Shown here in pieces: positions 36,266 to 43,559 of a stretch of 64,000 nt of DNA. The stretch is from Leifsonia sp. Root4 (GTDB taxonomy: Bacteria > Actinomycetota > Actinomycetes > Actinomycetales > Microbacteriaceae), in contig NZ_LMDN01000003.1 of NCBI RefSeq assembly GCF_001425085.1, positions 603,767 through 667,766 of the forward strand, in the 5' to 3' direction. Within the stretch, counting starts at the first letter, position 1; the number at the start of each line of letters is the position of its first letter. The position numbers were made by a program, and so were the translations under genes. The notes beneath the pieces are model-generated. The model was not told the origin of the DNA and did no database searches. It saw only the letters and a program-made list of their open reading frames with translations.

Positions 36266-37087
36266 GTGCTGCCTGTGACGACTCCCACTCAGCTTCCCCT
36301 TCGCCTGAACGATGTCGCCGGTGAAGCGGCGCTGCTCGGGGGCGGCGGAGCCGCGATCCTGCTGCAGCTCGCGCACCCGGCGGTCGCACGCGGCGTGGCC
36401 AGGCACAGCGACTTCTCCGAGCGCCCGCTCGACCGCCTCTTCGGAACGCTCGACTACGTGTACACGATCGCGTTCGGAGACGAGGAGATGGTGGCATCCG
36501 TGGTGCGCCGGGTGAACAGGGCGCATGGCCCCGTGCACGGCAAGCGCGCTGAGCCCGCGTACAACGCCGTCGACCCCGAACTGCAACTGTGGGTGGCGGC
36601 GACACTGTATTACGCGGCGATGCAGGTGCAGGATCGTCTGCTCGGCAGCCTCGACGACGCCTCAGCCGAGGCCGTCTACCTCGACTACGCCGCGCTCGGG
36701 GCCCGTTTGCAGATGCCGGCGGAGCTCTGGCCGAGCGACCGCGACGGGTTCGAGCGCTATTGGGAGGGGATGCTCGCTCAGCTGGAGCCGAGTCACGAGA
36801 GCCGCACGGTGGTGCAGGCGCTGATGCATCCGCGCACGGTTCCATTCGCCGCACGGGCTGCGATGCCCCTGATTCGACTCGTCAGCACTGGACTGCTCCC
36901 GCCCGCCGTCCGCGCGCTGCACGGGCTGCACTGGGACTCCCGGCGACAGCTGCGCTTCGACCGGGTGTTCCGGATCACCCGCTTCGTCTACCCTCGGCTG
37001 CCCAGGAACGCTCGCGTGTGGCCCCGCGAGCGTTCGCTGGCGCGGGTACGCCGCGCGATGTCAGAGCCGCGCGGAGGTCGGCGGTGA
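36266..37087 (+). CDS. MpaB-like (DUF2236) oxygenase family protein
   Basis: A 273-residue protein of the latex-clearing-protein/MpaB group: GEAALLGGGGAAILLQLAHPAVARGVARHSDFSE near the start, carrying a conserved heme-ligand-type His region, then FGTLDYVYTIAFGDEEMV and VNRAHGPVHGK, ending in positively charged residues. Known relatives are heme-dependent oxygenases or oxidases (MpaB and Lcp); the substrate here is unknown. GGAGGA precedes the GTG at 36266 by 5 bp, which fixes the start. The next gene overlaps by GTGA, so the two are translated together. Confidence 0.87.
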   Translation: MLPVTTPTQLPLRLNDVAGEAALLGGGGAAILLQLAHPAVARGVARHSDFSERPLDRLFGTLDYVYTIAFGDEEMVASVVRRVNRAHGPVHGKRAEPAYNAVDPELQLWVAATLYYAAMQVQDRLLGSLDDASAEAVYLDYAALGARLQMPAELWPSDRDGFERYWEGMLAQLEPSHESRTVVQALMHPRTVPFAARAAMPLIRLVSTGLLPPAVRALHGLHWDSRRQLRFDRVFRITRFVYPRLPRNARVWPRERSLARVRRAMSEPRGGRR

Positions 37088-38175
37088 CCGGCGCGTGGCG
37101 GGACACCGCTCTGACGCGGGCTCTCGGCATGGAGCTGCCGATTGTGCTCGGGGCGTTTGGCGGCCTGTCGTCTGTGGCACTCACCGCCGCCGTCAGCAAC
37201 GCCGGAGGGCTCGGCAGCTTCGGCCTCTACGGCTACGACGCTGAGCGCATCCGAGCGACGGCGCTGGCCCTGCGCGAGCACACCGGGCGCCCCTTCGTCT
37301 TGAACCTGTGGCTACCGAGCGGAGACCAGAACCCACAGACGGACGACAGCTCGTTCCGCGCCTGGCTCGCACCGCTGGAACCGTACTTCGCCGAACTCGG
37401 AATCGCGCTGCCGATCCAGCCGCCGCGCTACCTTCCCGACTTCGATGAGCAGTTCGATGCGCTGCTGAACGCTCGACCGGCGGTGGCCAGCTTCGTGTTC
37501 GGCGTTCCTTCCGAACGCCAGATCGAACAGCTGCACTCGGTGGGAACCAGGGTGATCGGAACGGCGACGACCGTTGCGGAGGGTCGTGCGCTCGCTGCGG
37601 CCGGGGTCGACGCGGTGATCGCGACCGGCTTCGAGGCCGGCGGTCACCGCGTCTCATTCCTGGCCGAGCCGGAGAACTCACTCATCGGGCTCCTCGCCCT
37701 GGTGCCGCAGCTCGTCGATGCCGTCGACGTGCCCGTGATCGCGGCCGGTGGCATTGCAGATGCACGCGGGGTCGCTGCGGCTCTGACGCTCGGGGCATCC
37801 GCCGCGCAGCTGGGCACGGCCTTCCTGGTCTGCACCGAATCGGCGATTTCTGATGCGCACCGTTCGCGCATCCTCGGTGCGGATACAGAGAGCACGGATG
37901 CCGAGAGCACGGTGCTCACGCGCTTTTTCAGCGGGCGGCTGGCCCGCGGCATCCCGAATCGCATGCTCAGAGAACTGGAGTCATCTGGCACAGCGCCGGC
38001 GCCGTTCCCTGTTCAGAATTGGCTGACGGCACACGTGAAGGCCGAGGCGGCGAGGCGCGGCGATTCCGAGCTCATGTCGCTGTGGGCGGGGCAGGCCGCA
38101 CCACTGGTGCGGCAACGGGACGCGGCCGAGCTGGTTGGCGCGCTCGCACGCGGCACCGACGCACTCCTGCCATAG
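37084..38175 (+). CDS. Nitronate monooxygenase-like FMN oxidoreductase
   Basis: A 363-residue TIM-barrel FMN protein of the nitronate monooxygenase/2-nitropropane dioxygenase family. It has LPIVLGAFGGLSSVALTAAVSNAGGLGSFG, the active-site-type DAVIATGFEAGGHRVSF and PVIAAGGIADARGVAAALTLGASAAQLGTAFL. It oxidises nitronates or related carbanions to carbonyl compounds; some family members are enoyl reductases. The GTG at 37084 overlaps the stop of the MpaB-like gene. A heme-type oxygenase coupled to a nitronate oxygenase suggests a joint oxidative pathway. Confidence 0.88.
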   Translation: MTGAWRDTALTRALGMELPIVLGAFGGLSSVALTAAVSNAGGLGSFGLYGYDAERIRATALALREHTGRPFVLNLWLPSGDQNPQTDDSSFRAWLAPLEPYFAELGIALPIQPPRYLPDFDEQFDALLNARPAVASFVFGVPSERQIEQLHSVGTRVIGTATTVAEGRALAAAGVDAVIATGFEAGGHRVSFLAEPENSLIGLLALVPQLVDAVDVPVIAAGGIADARGVAAALTLGASAAQLGTAFLVCTESAISDAHRSRILGADTESTDAESTVLTRFFSGRLARGIPNRMLRELESSGTAPAPFPVQNWLTAHVKAEAARRGDSELMSLWAGQAAPLVRQRDAAELVGALARGTDALLP

Positions 38176-38190
38176 CTCTGGGCCCGTGGC

Positions 38191-38721
38191 TCAGAAGAAG
38201 TCGGCGTCGACTCCGGCTGCTCGTTCGACATCCCCGGTCGAGATGCGGGCGGCGTCAAGTTTCACCTTGGCCACACGCAGTGCGGACTCCAGCTGAGCCG
38301 CCCAGACATCGGATTCGCGGGCGGCGGCCTCGGCGGCGGCCACACGCTCGATGGCGAGCTCTCGCTCGCGTTGGGCGGCGCGCACCTGCTGCATGCTGAG
38401 CGTGATGCCGTAGTAGGCAGCGACGATGGACGCGATCGGGGTTGCGATCACGGCGAGTGCGGCGACGGTGGCACTTGTGGGACTGAAGATCGCCAGCAGG
38501 CCGAACGCGAAAAACAGCGCGACGACGCCGACGATGACCACGAGCATCAGACGGATGTTCTGATCGGCGGTCAGGCGCGGTTTCGGCGCCGTGAGATCCT
38601 CGGGCGACTCGGCCTGCGCGGCCTGCGCGTACCCGCCCGGCGCTGCAGTCGGATCGGGCTGCACGGCGTTCTCTGACCACACTGCTGCGGTGTCGCGTTG
38701 GATCTCGTGCGGATCGCTCAT
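38191..38721 (-). CDS. Membrane protein with C-terminal coiled coil, function unknown
   Basis: A 176-residue protein with three parts: a Pro/Ala-rich cytoplasmic start, two membrane segments (residues about 60-105, IRLMLVVIVGVVALFFAFGLLAIF and VAALAVIATPIASIVAAYYGI), and a long basic helical region with heptad-like repeats (AQRERELAIERVAAAEAAARESDVW) that could form a coiled coil. It ends ARISTGDVERAAGVDADFF. GAAAGG lies 6 bp upstream of the ATG at 38721. No domain is recognised. It is convergent with the nitronate monooxygenase gene, 15 bp away. Confidence 0.75.
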   Translation of the reverse strand: MSDPHEIQRDTAAVWSENAVQPDPTAAPGGYAQAAQAESPEDLTAPKPRLTADQNIRLMLVVIVGVVALFFAFGLLAIFSPTSATVAALAVIATPIASIVAAYYGITLSMQQVRAAQRERELAIERVAAAEAAARESDVWAAQLESALRVAKVKLDAARISTGDVERAAGVDADFF

Positions 38722-38880
38722 CATTGGCCTTTCACCGAGTGACACCGATCGCGCCACGTGCCCATTGTGCGGTGGCCCCTGTTCGGGGTCAAGTGCACAC
38801 GCCGCGCACGTCCGTCCTGCGGGCCCTGCCGGGGAGGCTGCCGTGGACTGGGCTGCCGCCTTACGCGACGTTACGCGTCG

Positions 38881-38963
38881 CGCTACTCGACCGGCGGCGA
38901 ACGTGATCAGAACGGTGCGGTGTTCGGGTAAGCGGTGGTGGTTTCGACAGGCTCAAACAGCGG
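38881..38963. repeat. Repeat element at the 3' end of the HNH gene
   Basis: The 15-mer gccggtcgagtagcg (reverse complement at 38881-38895) lies 11 bp after the HNH stop, as it does 10 bp after the stop of the 5'-edge remnant. Inside the gene, 38941-38963 carries the GACAGGCTCAAACAGCGG unit (minus-strand reading codes for the C-terminal LFEPVETT). Solo copies of the unit occur in noncoding DNA. Confidence 0.75.
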
Positions 38964-40328
38964 GGGCGGCTCAACCAGCGGGGGCGGGGCTGGTGACTGG
39001 TCGGGCGGAGGTCTTCGGCTGCTGGGCGGGGCCGGATGCGTGTCGTAGGTGCGGCCGGCCGGGCTGGTCCAGCGGAGCCCGCCGTCGCCGATCTGGTGCA
39101 CCCGCCAGCGGGAGTTGTGCTTGAGCCGGTGATGCTTCTTGCAGAGCACCGCCAGGTTGCACTCCTCGGTGAGCCCGTCGTGCTCGAAGGGGTGGGTGTG
39201 GTCAATCTCGCAGCGCTCCGCCTTGCGGGTGCAGCCCGGGAAGCGACAGATTTGGTCCCGGTACAGGATCCAGCGGCGCAACGCCTTCGTCATCGTGTAT
39301 TTGCTTGGATCGAGCTGGAGCGGACTGTTGTCGACCGGGTCGACGAGGATGCGGTGCAGGGTCGGGGCCTCGGCGGCCAGCCGGCGGGCGGTGTCGGCGT
39401 CGATCGGTCCGTAGCCGTGCAGCTCGCCCGGCTCCTCCGACTGCCCGATCAGGGTCGCGTACGGGATCGTCAGCTTCGGCACGGCCACGAAGACTTCGGG
39501 GCGGGAGAACGCCAGACCCGGCATCCGCGACCTCGAGGTGCCCTCGGTTTTGACATTCTCGGACGGTGTTGGTGGGAGCAGCAGCAGTTCCGCGGCGATG
39601 TCCGCCTCCAGCTGGGCGTGCGTTCCCGGGCTCAGCGCCGCCTCGGTGTCGGCGAGGTGAGCGGTGTCGAGGGCCTCGTGTTGGGCTTGGTCGGCGAGGT
39701 GGCTGATCCGTTCGGTAATCGCGATCGCCTTCTCCGCCTCCAGGTGCAGATGCAGCCACGCCATGCCGTCCGCGGCGGGTTCGAACCAGAGCCGCCGCTC
39801 CGTGCGGCCTTGCGCCGCCCGCAAAGTCAGGGAGTCGGGGTGGAGGCGCTCCCGGAGCCGGGCCGCCGTGCGCCGGAACGCGGTCGGGGTCTGTGTCGCC
39901 GCCTTCAGCAGTGCTTCGGCTTCGAAGCGGGCGTGAAGCTCCGGCGGGAGGGTGACGGCCTGGGCGAGGATCTCGCGCACGTGGCGTTGCCCGGCCGTGC
40001 CGGCCGCGAGAGCGGCCAGGCTTCTGGTGAAGACAGTGCCGAGTTGCTTGGCCTCGTAGATGAGTCCCGTCATGGTGCGCTCGTGGACGCGGAGGACCAG
40101 GGCGAGCTCTGAGGTGATGCTGCGGAGGGCGAACTCCTCCTCGATGCGGCGGGTCCGGCCCATGGGGTCGGCGGTCGCGACGGCGCGGGAGCGGGCGGTT
40201 TCGATGAAGCGGTACTGCTCAGCTTGGATGGCTCCGGCTTGGGCGACGCCCGAGGCCAGGCCGGTGAGGCACTGTGTGATGACCGGGTCGGTGGCCGATC
40301 CGGGAAGCTGCACCACTGCTTCGCTCAT
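38907..40328 (-). CDS. HNH endonuclease with DUF222 (13E12-like) domain
   Basis: A 473-residue protein. The N-terminal half is the DUF222 region (13E12 repeat family) with MGRTRRIEEEFALRSITSELALVLRVHERTM and VGQAGAIQ-like helices. The C-terminal HNH domain, around residues 350-430, has CRFPGCTRKAERCEIDHTHPFEHDGL, then CNLAVLCKKHHRLKHNSRW. It is therefore a Mg2+- or Zn2+-dependent nuclease fold. The last 40 residues are Pro/Glu-rich (DQSPAPPPLVEPPPLFEPVETTT), and their DNA is a repeat unit also found between genes. These genes are multicopy in Microbacteriaceae and mobile-element associated. Function is unknown, but nicking or homing-type activity is likely. Confidence 0.87.
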   Translation of the reverse strand: MSEAVVQLPGSATDPVITQCLTGLASGVAQAGAIQAEQYRFIETARSRAVATADPMGRTRRIEEEFALRSITSELALVLRVHERTMTGLIYEAKQLGTVFTRSLAALAAGTAGQRHVREILAQAVTLPPELHARFEAEALLKAATQTPTAFRRTAARLRERLHPDSLTLRAAQGRTERRLWFEPAADGMAWLHLHLEAEKAIAITERISHLADQAQHEALDTAHLADTEAALSPGTHAQLEADIAAELLLLPPTPSENVKTEGTSRSRMPGLAFSRPEVFVAVPKLTIPYATLIGQSEEPGELHGYGPIDADTARRLAAEAPTLHRILVDPVDNSPLQLDPSKYTMTKALRRWILYRDQICRFPGCTRKAERCEIDHTHPFEHDGLTEECNLAVLCKKHHRLKHNSRWRVHQIGDGGLRWTSPAGRTYDTHPAPPSSRRPPPDQSPAPPPLVEPPPLFEPVETTTAYPNTAPF

Positions 40329-40433
40329 GACTAGAGCGTCTCATCGACCACCGACACGGAAGCCCGCAAACAGGCCCGGAATCAGGGGTTATCCACAGGC
40401 GGAGCGGACCGTGACCTAACCGTGACCTTCGGG

Positions 40434-40456
40434 GTTTCGACAGGCTCAACCAGCGG
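40434..40456. repeat. Solo copy of the HNH-tail repeat unit
   Basis: The 23-bp unit ending GACAGGCTCAACCAGCGG stands here in noncoding DNA, 106 bp upstream of the HNH start. It is 22/23 identical to the copy inside the HNH gene tail and in the same orientation, so the HNH gene is bracketed by two direct copies. Confidence 0.8.
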
Positions 40457-40467
40457 AGTATCCGGTG

Positions 40468-40684
40468 GTGTCAGGGTCGCTGGCGCTCCCTCACGCCAGC
40501 GTGGGCAGGAGCGGGGAGTTCGGGGGTGTCAGGGCTTCGGTCGCTGGCGCTCCCTCAAGCCAGCGTGGGAGCAGGGCGGGGTGTTCGGGGGTGTCAGGGC
40601 TTCGTGGGCAGGGGCGGGGTGTTCGGGGTGTCAGGGCTTCGGTCGCTGGCGCTCGCTCAAGCCAGCGTGGGCAGGGGCGGGGCG
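40468..40684. repeat. Hairpin-repeat array of about 60-bp units
   Basis: Four units starting gtgtcaggg at 40468, 40526, 40591 and 40628. Each full unit contains an inverted pair (for example CGCTGGCG-ctccctca-CGCCAGCG) and a purine-rich tail agcagggcggggtgttcggg. Unit 3 lacks the hairpin. The gap 40329-40771 holds no gene; it carries this array and the solo repeat. The core shares gctccctcaagccagcgtgg with the 138-bp repeat family. Confidence 0.88.
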
Positions 40685-40771
40685 GAGCTGTTTCGGCACG
40701 CTCGAGCAAGGGCAGCGGTGGGTGTCGGTGGGGCGGCGTAGGGTGCTGGCAGACGCGAAGGGAGCGAGAAG

Positions 40772-41524
40772 ATGGTCGCCGTGCGATTCCGCTGCGGGCA
40801 CGGGGCAGCTGCCGCTGACGACGGGGTGCTCACGCTGCAACGAGCGTGCCCGCTCTGCATGCTGATCGCCGAAACGCACCGATCGCGCGAGGAACTCCTG
40901 CGCAAGGTCATCGCGCCGGAGCGTGAGGCGCTCGCCAGGGAGACCCGTGTCGGCGCCGAGTACAGCTGGGTATGCCCCCGCGGCCACGACCGCTACCGGG
41001 CGACCGTTCTGGCGGTGCTCAGCGGGCCGAGCTGCGCCAAGTGCATCCGAAACGCCGCGACCGTGTCGCCGGAAGCCGGTGTCGCCTCGATGAACCCCGG
41101 GCTCCGCACCCGCACATCGCTCACAGAGCAGCGACTGCGCATGCTGCTCGCCGAACGCATCACGCTCCCCCACGGTGTCAACACGATCCGCCTGGCGCGT
41201 ATGTTCTATGGCAAACAGGAAGCCTGGCCCGACATCGTCATTCCGGCGCTGCGGATAGCCGTCGAGTACGACGATCCAGGACGCAGCCGGCGGGCCCATC
41301 GCGGCCTCAAGGCGGCATCCGATCGGGAGAAGGACGATGCGCTGGCAGAGGTCGGGTGGGAGGTGATCCGCATCCGCGCCGGCGGCCTGGAATCACTCGG
41401 GGCCAACAGCGTCGTCTGCGCCACGCTCAACGCGGGCGCCGTCGATGCGGCCATCGCCCGGATGCGGGAGATCCGCGGCGACGCCGCCGTCGACGCGATC
41501 AGCGTGCCACAGCCGCAGCCGTAG
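40772..41524 (+). CDS. Zinc-ribbon protein with DUF559/Vsr-like nuclease domain
   Basis: A 250-residue protein. The first 100 residues hold Cys/His pairs (FRCGHG, ACPLC, WVCPRGH, SCAKC) that can make two zinc ribbons. Residues about 120-220 match the DUF559/Vsr endonuclease core: SLTEQRLRMLLAER (Glu), AWPDIVIPALRIAVEYDDP (Asp and Glu), then REKDDALAEVGWEVIRIRAGG (Lys-like Asp/Lys plus GW). This is the PD-(D/E)XK arrangement of mismatch or restriction nucleases. It is divergent from the HNH gene with the hairpin array in between. The 3' end overlaps the convergent MFS gene by 26 bp. Confidence 0.82.
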   Translation: MVAVRFRCGHGAAAADDGVLTLQRACPLCMLIAETHRSREELLRKVIAPEREALARETRVGAEYSWVCPRGHDRYRATVLAVLSGPSCAKCIRNAATVSPEAGVASMNPGLRTRTSLTEQRLRMLLAERITLPHGVNTIRLARMFYGKQEAWPDIVIPALRIAVEYDDPGRSRRAHRGLKAASDREKDDALAEVGWEVIRIRAGGLESLGANSVVCATLNAGAVDAAIARMREIRGDAAVDAISVPQPQP

Positions 41525-42785
41525 CGGCACCAGCCGTGGCTGGACCGGTCGTGGCGGGCCCACCAGTGGCGGGCGGCGCAACAATGACGTCGTGATCGCG
41601 GCGCGGTACGAGCGGGATCGCGAGCATGGGGGCGATCGCCACCGCCGCGAATGCGAGCGGGAAGCCGATGACGCCGATCAGTGCGCCGACCACGGGCCCG
41701 ACCGCCGTGGCCGCGATGTACTGCCCGGTGTTGTGGATGCCGAATGCGCGGCCGGCCCAGGCGCTGCCAGCTCCCTCCGCCACCGAGGTGAAGGTGAGGC
41801 CGTTGTCGGCGACCGTGATGGTCGATGCGATGACCAGCATCAGCGCGACCACGACCGCCGCGCCGGGCAGCCACGCGGCGACGCCGCCGAGCAGCACCAT
41901 CGCGGCCGCGGCGGCCAGTGCCACCAGCCGCAGCAACCACACCCTGCTTCTCGCCTTGTCGCTGACGGCGCCGAGCACGATGCGCCCCATCGCCCCGACG
42001 AATTGGGCGGCGGCGATCGCGATTCCGGCAGCGAGCGGGGTCCAGGCGAGATCCGACACCAACCACACCAGGCCGAATGTCGTGAGCGTGAACTGCGGAA
42101 TCACGAGCAACAGCGCGACGGCGTGGATCCGCCAGAGGAAGCCGCTGGCGCGATACGGCGACACGGGCGCCGGCGCCGCCGCCGCATTCGCTGCGGTCGC
42201 GCGCGGCGGGTTCACGATTCCGAGCCAACAGGCGACGGCGAGCACCGCGAGCAGGGAAAGGGGCGGCAGCACGGCGCTCGCGATGCCCCCGCCGGCCGCC
42301 AACGTCGGAACCGTCAACGCGGCGACGGTGACGCCGAGCGGCTGCGCGATCTGGCGCACGCCCATCGCGAATCCGCGACGATCCCGGTCGAACCAACCGA
42401 CCACGACCCGCCCACTCGCCGCATTCGTGCTCGCCGCCGCCATGCCACAGAACACGAACATGACGCCGAGCATCGGCACGCTGCCGCTGAACATCACGCC
42501 CGCCGTGGCGACGGCGGTCAGGGCGAGGCCGAGCGCCAGCACGATCCGTTCCCCGAACCGGTCGGCGATCGCTCCCCAGGCGACGAGCGTGATCACCAAG
42601 CCGAGCGTCGGGGCGGTCGCCAGTGCACCCGCCTGGGCGAGGCTCAGTCCGAACTCCGCCTGCAGCTGCGGGATGAGGAATGCCGGAACGCTGACGATGA
42701 TCGTGCCAGAGGTTTGCGCCGCGACCCCGAGCGCCAGCATGCGCCACGGGCGCACCCGGCCGCCGCGCACCGACACTATCGTCAT
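41499..42785 (-). CDS. Major facilitator superfamily transporter
   Basis: A 428-residue protein with about 12 membrane segments. The MFS loop motif is visible in WGAIADRFGERIVLALGLAL (between helices 2 and 3) and a second copy in RIVLGAVSDKARSRVWLLR. The N-terminus is short and basic. The substrate is not evident; drug or organic-acid export or uptake are both possible. A GntR/FCD regulator is divergent, with a strong palindrome in the shared promoter, so the transporter is probably induced by the regulator's ligand. Confidence 0.9.
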   Translation of the reverse strand: MTIVSVRGGRVRPWRMLALGVAAQTSGTIIVSVPAFLIPQLQAEFGLSLAQAGALATAPTLGLVITLVAWGAIADRFGERIVLALGLALTAVATAGVMFSGSVPMLGVMFVFCGMAAASTNAASGRVVVGWFDRDRRGFAMGVRQIAQPLGVTVAALTVPTLAAGGGIASAVLPPLSLLAVLAVACWLGIVNPPRATAANAAAAPAPVSPYRASGFLWRIHAVALLLVIPQFTLTTFGLVWLVSDLAWTPLAAGIAIAAAQFVGAMGRIVLGAVSDKARSRVWLLRLVALAAAAAMVLLGGVAAWLPGAAVVVALMLVIASTITVADNGLTFTSVAEGAGSAWAGRAFGIHNTGQYIAATAVGPVVGALIGVIGFPLAFAAVAIAPMLAIPLVPRRDHDVIVAPPATGGPATTGPATAGAATAAAVAR

Positions 42786-42817
42786 GGACTTCCTGCTTCC
42801 TCGTCACCTGCACCGCT

Positions 42818-42840
42818 TTGGTATACCAATCAGGTATACC
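42818..42840. promoter_or_regulatory. GntR-type operator, two GGTATACC sites
   Basis: A perfect 12-bp palindrome, TTGGTATACCAA (42818-42829), followed by a second GGTATACC (42833-42840). The centres are 13 bp apart. It lies between the MFS start (42785) and the GntR start (42876). FCD-type GntR proteins bind TGGT-type inverted repeats, so this is a likely autoregulatory operator for both genes. Confidence 0.8.
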
Positions 42841-42875
42841 ATTAACGGGACGACGCGAATTGCGAGGGAGTCACG

Positions 42876-43559
42876 ATGACCCAGACGAACCAGATCTACG
42901 CTCAGCTGCGCCAGGCGATCCTCACCCTCGAGTTGCCTCCCGGCTCCCCGATGACCGAACGTGAGCTCGAAAGCGAGTTCGGCGCATCGCGGACCCCGGT
43001 GCGTGCCGCCCTCCTGCGACTCGACACGGAAGGCCTCGTGCGGCGGCAGGGCCGCGGATTCATCGTCGCGCCCCTCGACCTGGACGAGATCGGGATGCTC
43101 GCGGAACTCCGTGAGGCGATCGAGACGGCCGCGGTGCGGCTGGCCGTCGCCCGCGCATCCGAAGACGACATCGCGGCGCTCCGTCAGCTGGTCGAAGACG
43201 AGCGCGCCAGCTCAGAGGCCGACCGGGTGCTGAATGCAAGCAGCGCATTTCATGCGCAGCTCACCCAGCTCTCCGGCAACACGCTCATGGCGGAGTCCAT
43301 CGGCGGTGCGATGGCCAGACTCGCGCGCACCCGCTGGCTGGAGACCCAGAGCAGCCAGTCGCGTGAGAACGCCTGGCGCGAGCACCTCGAGATGATCGAG
43401 GCGATCGAGGCCCGGGATGCCGACAGGGCGGCTGAGCTGGTCGGAGCCCACATCCGGGGCACGACCGAGAGGCTCGTCGCACTGCTCAATGACGAGCGCC
43501 AACGCCTGCGCGGCGCGGGCATGGCGATCGTCGGCCGCGATGCGGTGAGCCGGAGCTAG
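42876..43559 (+). CDS. GntR-family regulator (FadR/FCD subfamily)
   Basis: A 227-residue regulator. The winged helix-turn-helix (residues 5-70: IYAQLRQAILTLELPPGSPMTERELESEFGASRTPVRAALLRLDTEGLVRRQGRGF) is followed by an FCD helical domain. The FCD domain has the metal-binding type AELREAIETAAVRLA, LVEDERASSEADRVLNASSAFHAQLTQLSGN and HLEMIEAIEARDADRAAELVGAHI stretches. FCD regulators sense acyl-CoAs, sugars or organic acids. It is divergent from an MFS gene with a GGTATACC palindrome between them; its stop overlaps that of the convergent ABC exporter by 4 bp. Confidence 0.92.
   Translation: MTQTNQIYAQLRQAILTLELPPGSPMTERELESEFGASRTPVRAALLRLDTEGLVRRQGRGFIVAPLDLDEIGMLAELREAIETAAVRLAVARASEDDIAALRQLVEDERASSEADRVLNASSAFHAQLTQLSGNTLMAESIGGAMARLARTRWLETQSSQSRENAWREHLEMIEAIEARDADRAAELVGAHIRGTTERLVALLNDERQRLRGAGMAIVGRDAVSRS

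Noticed and set aside
40468-40684. Possible CRISPR array
   Set aside because: Units are contiguous with no unique spacers of constant size, one unit lacks the hairpin, and no cas genes are near.
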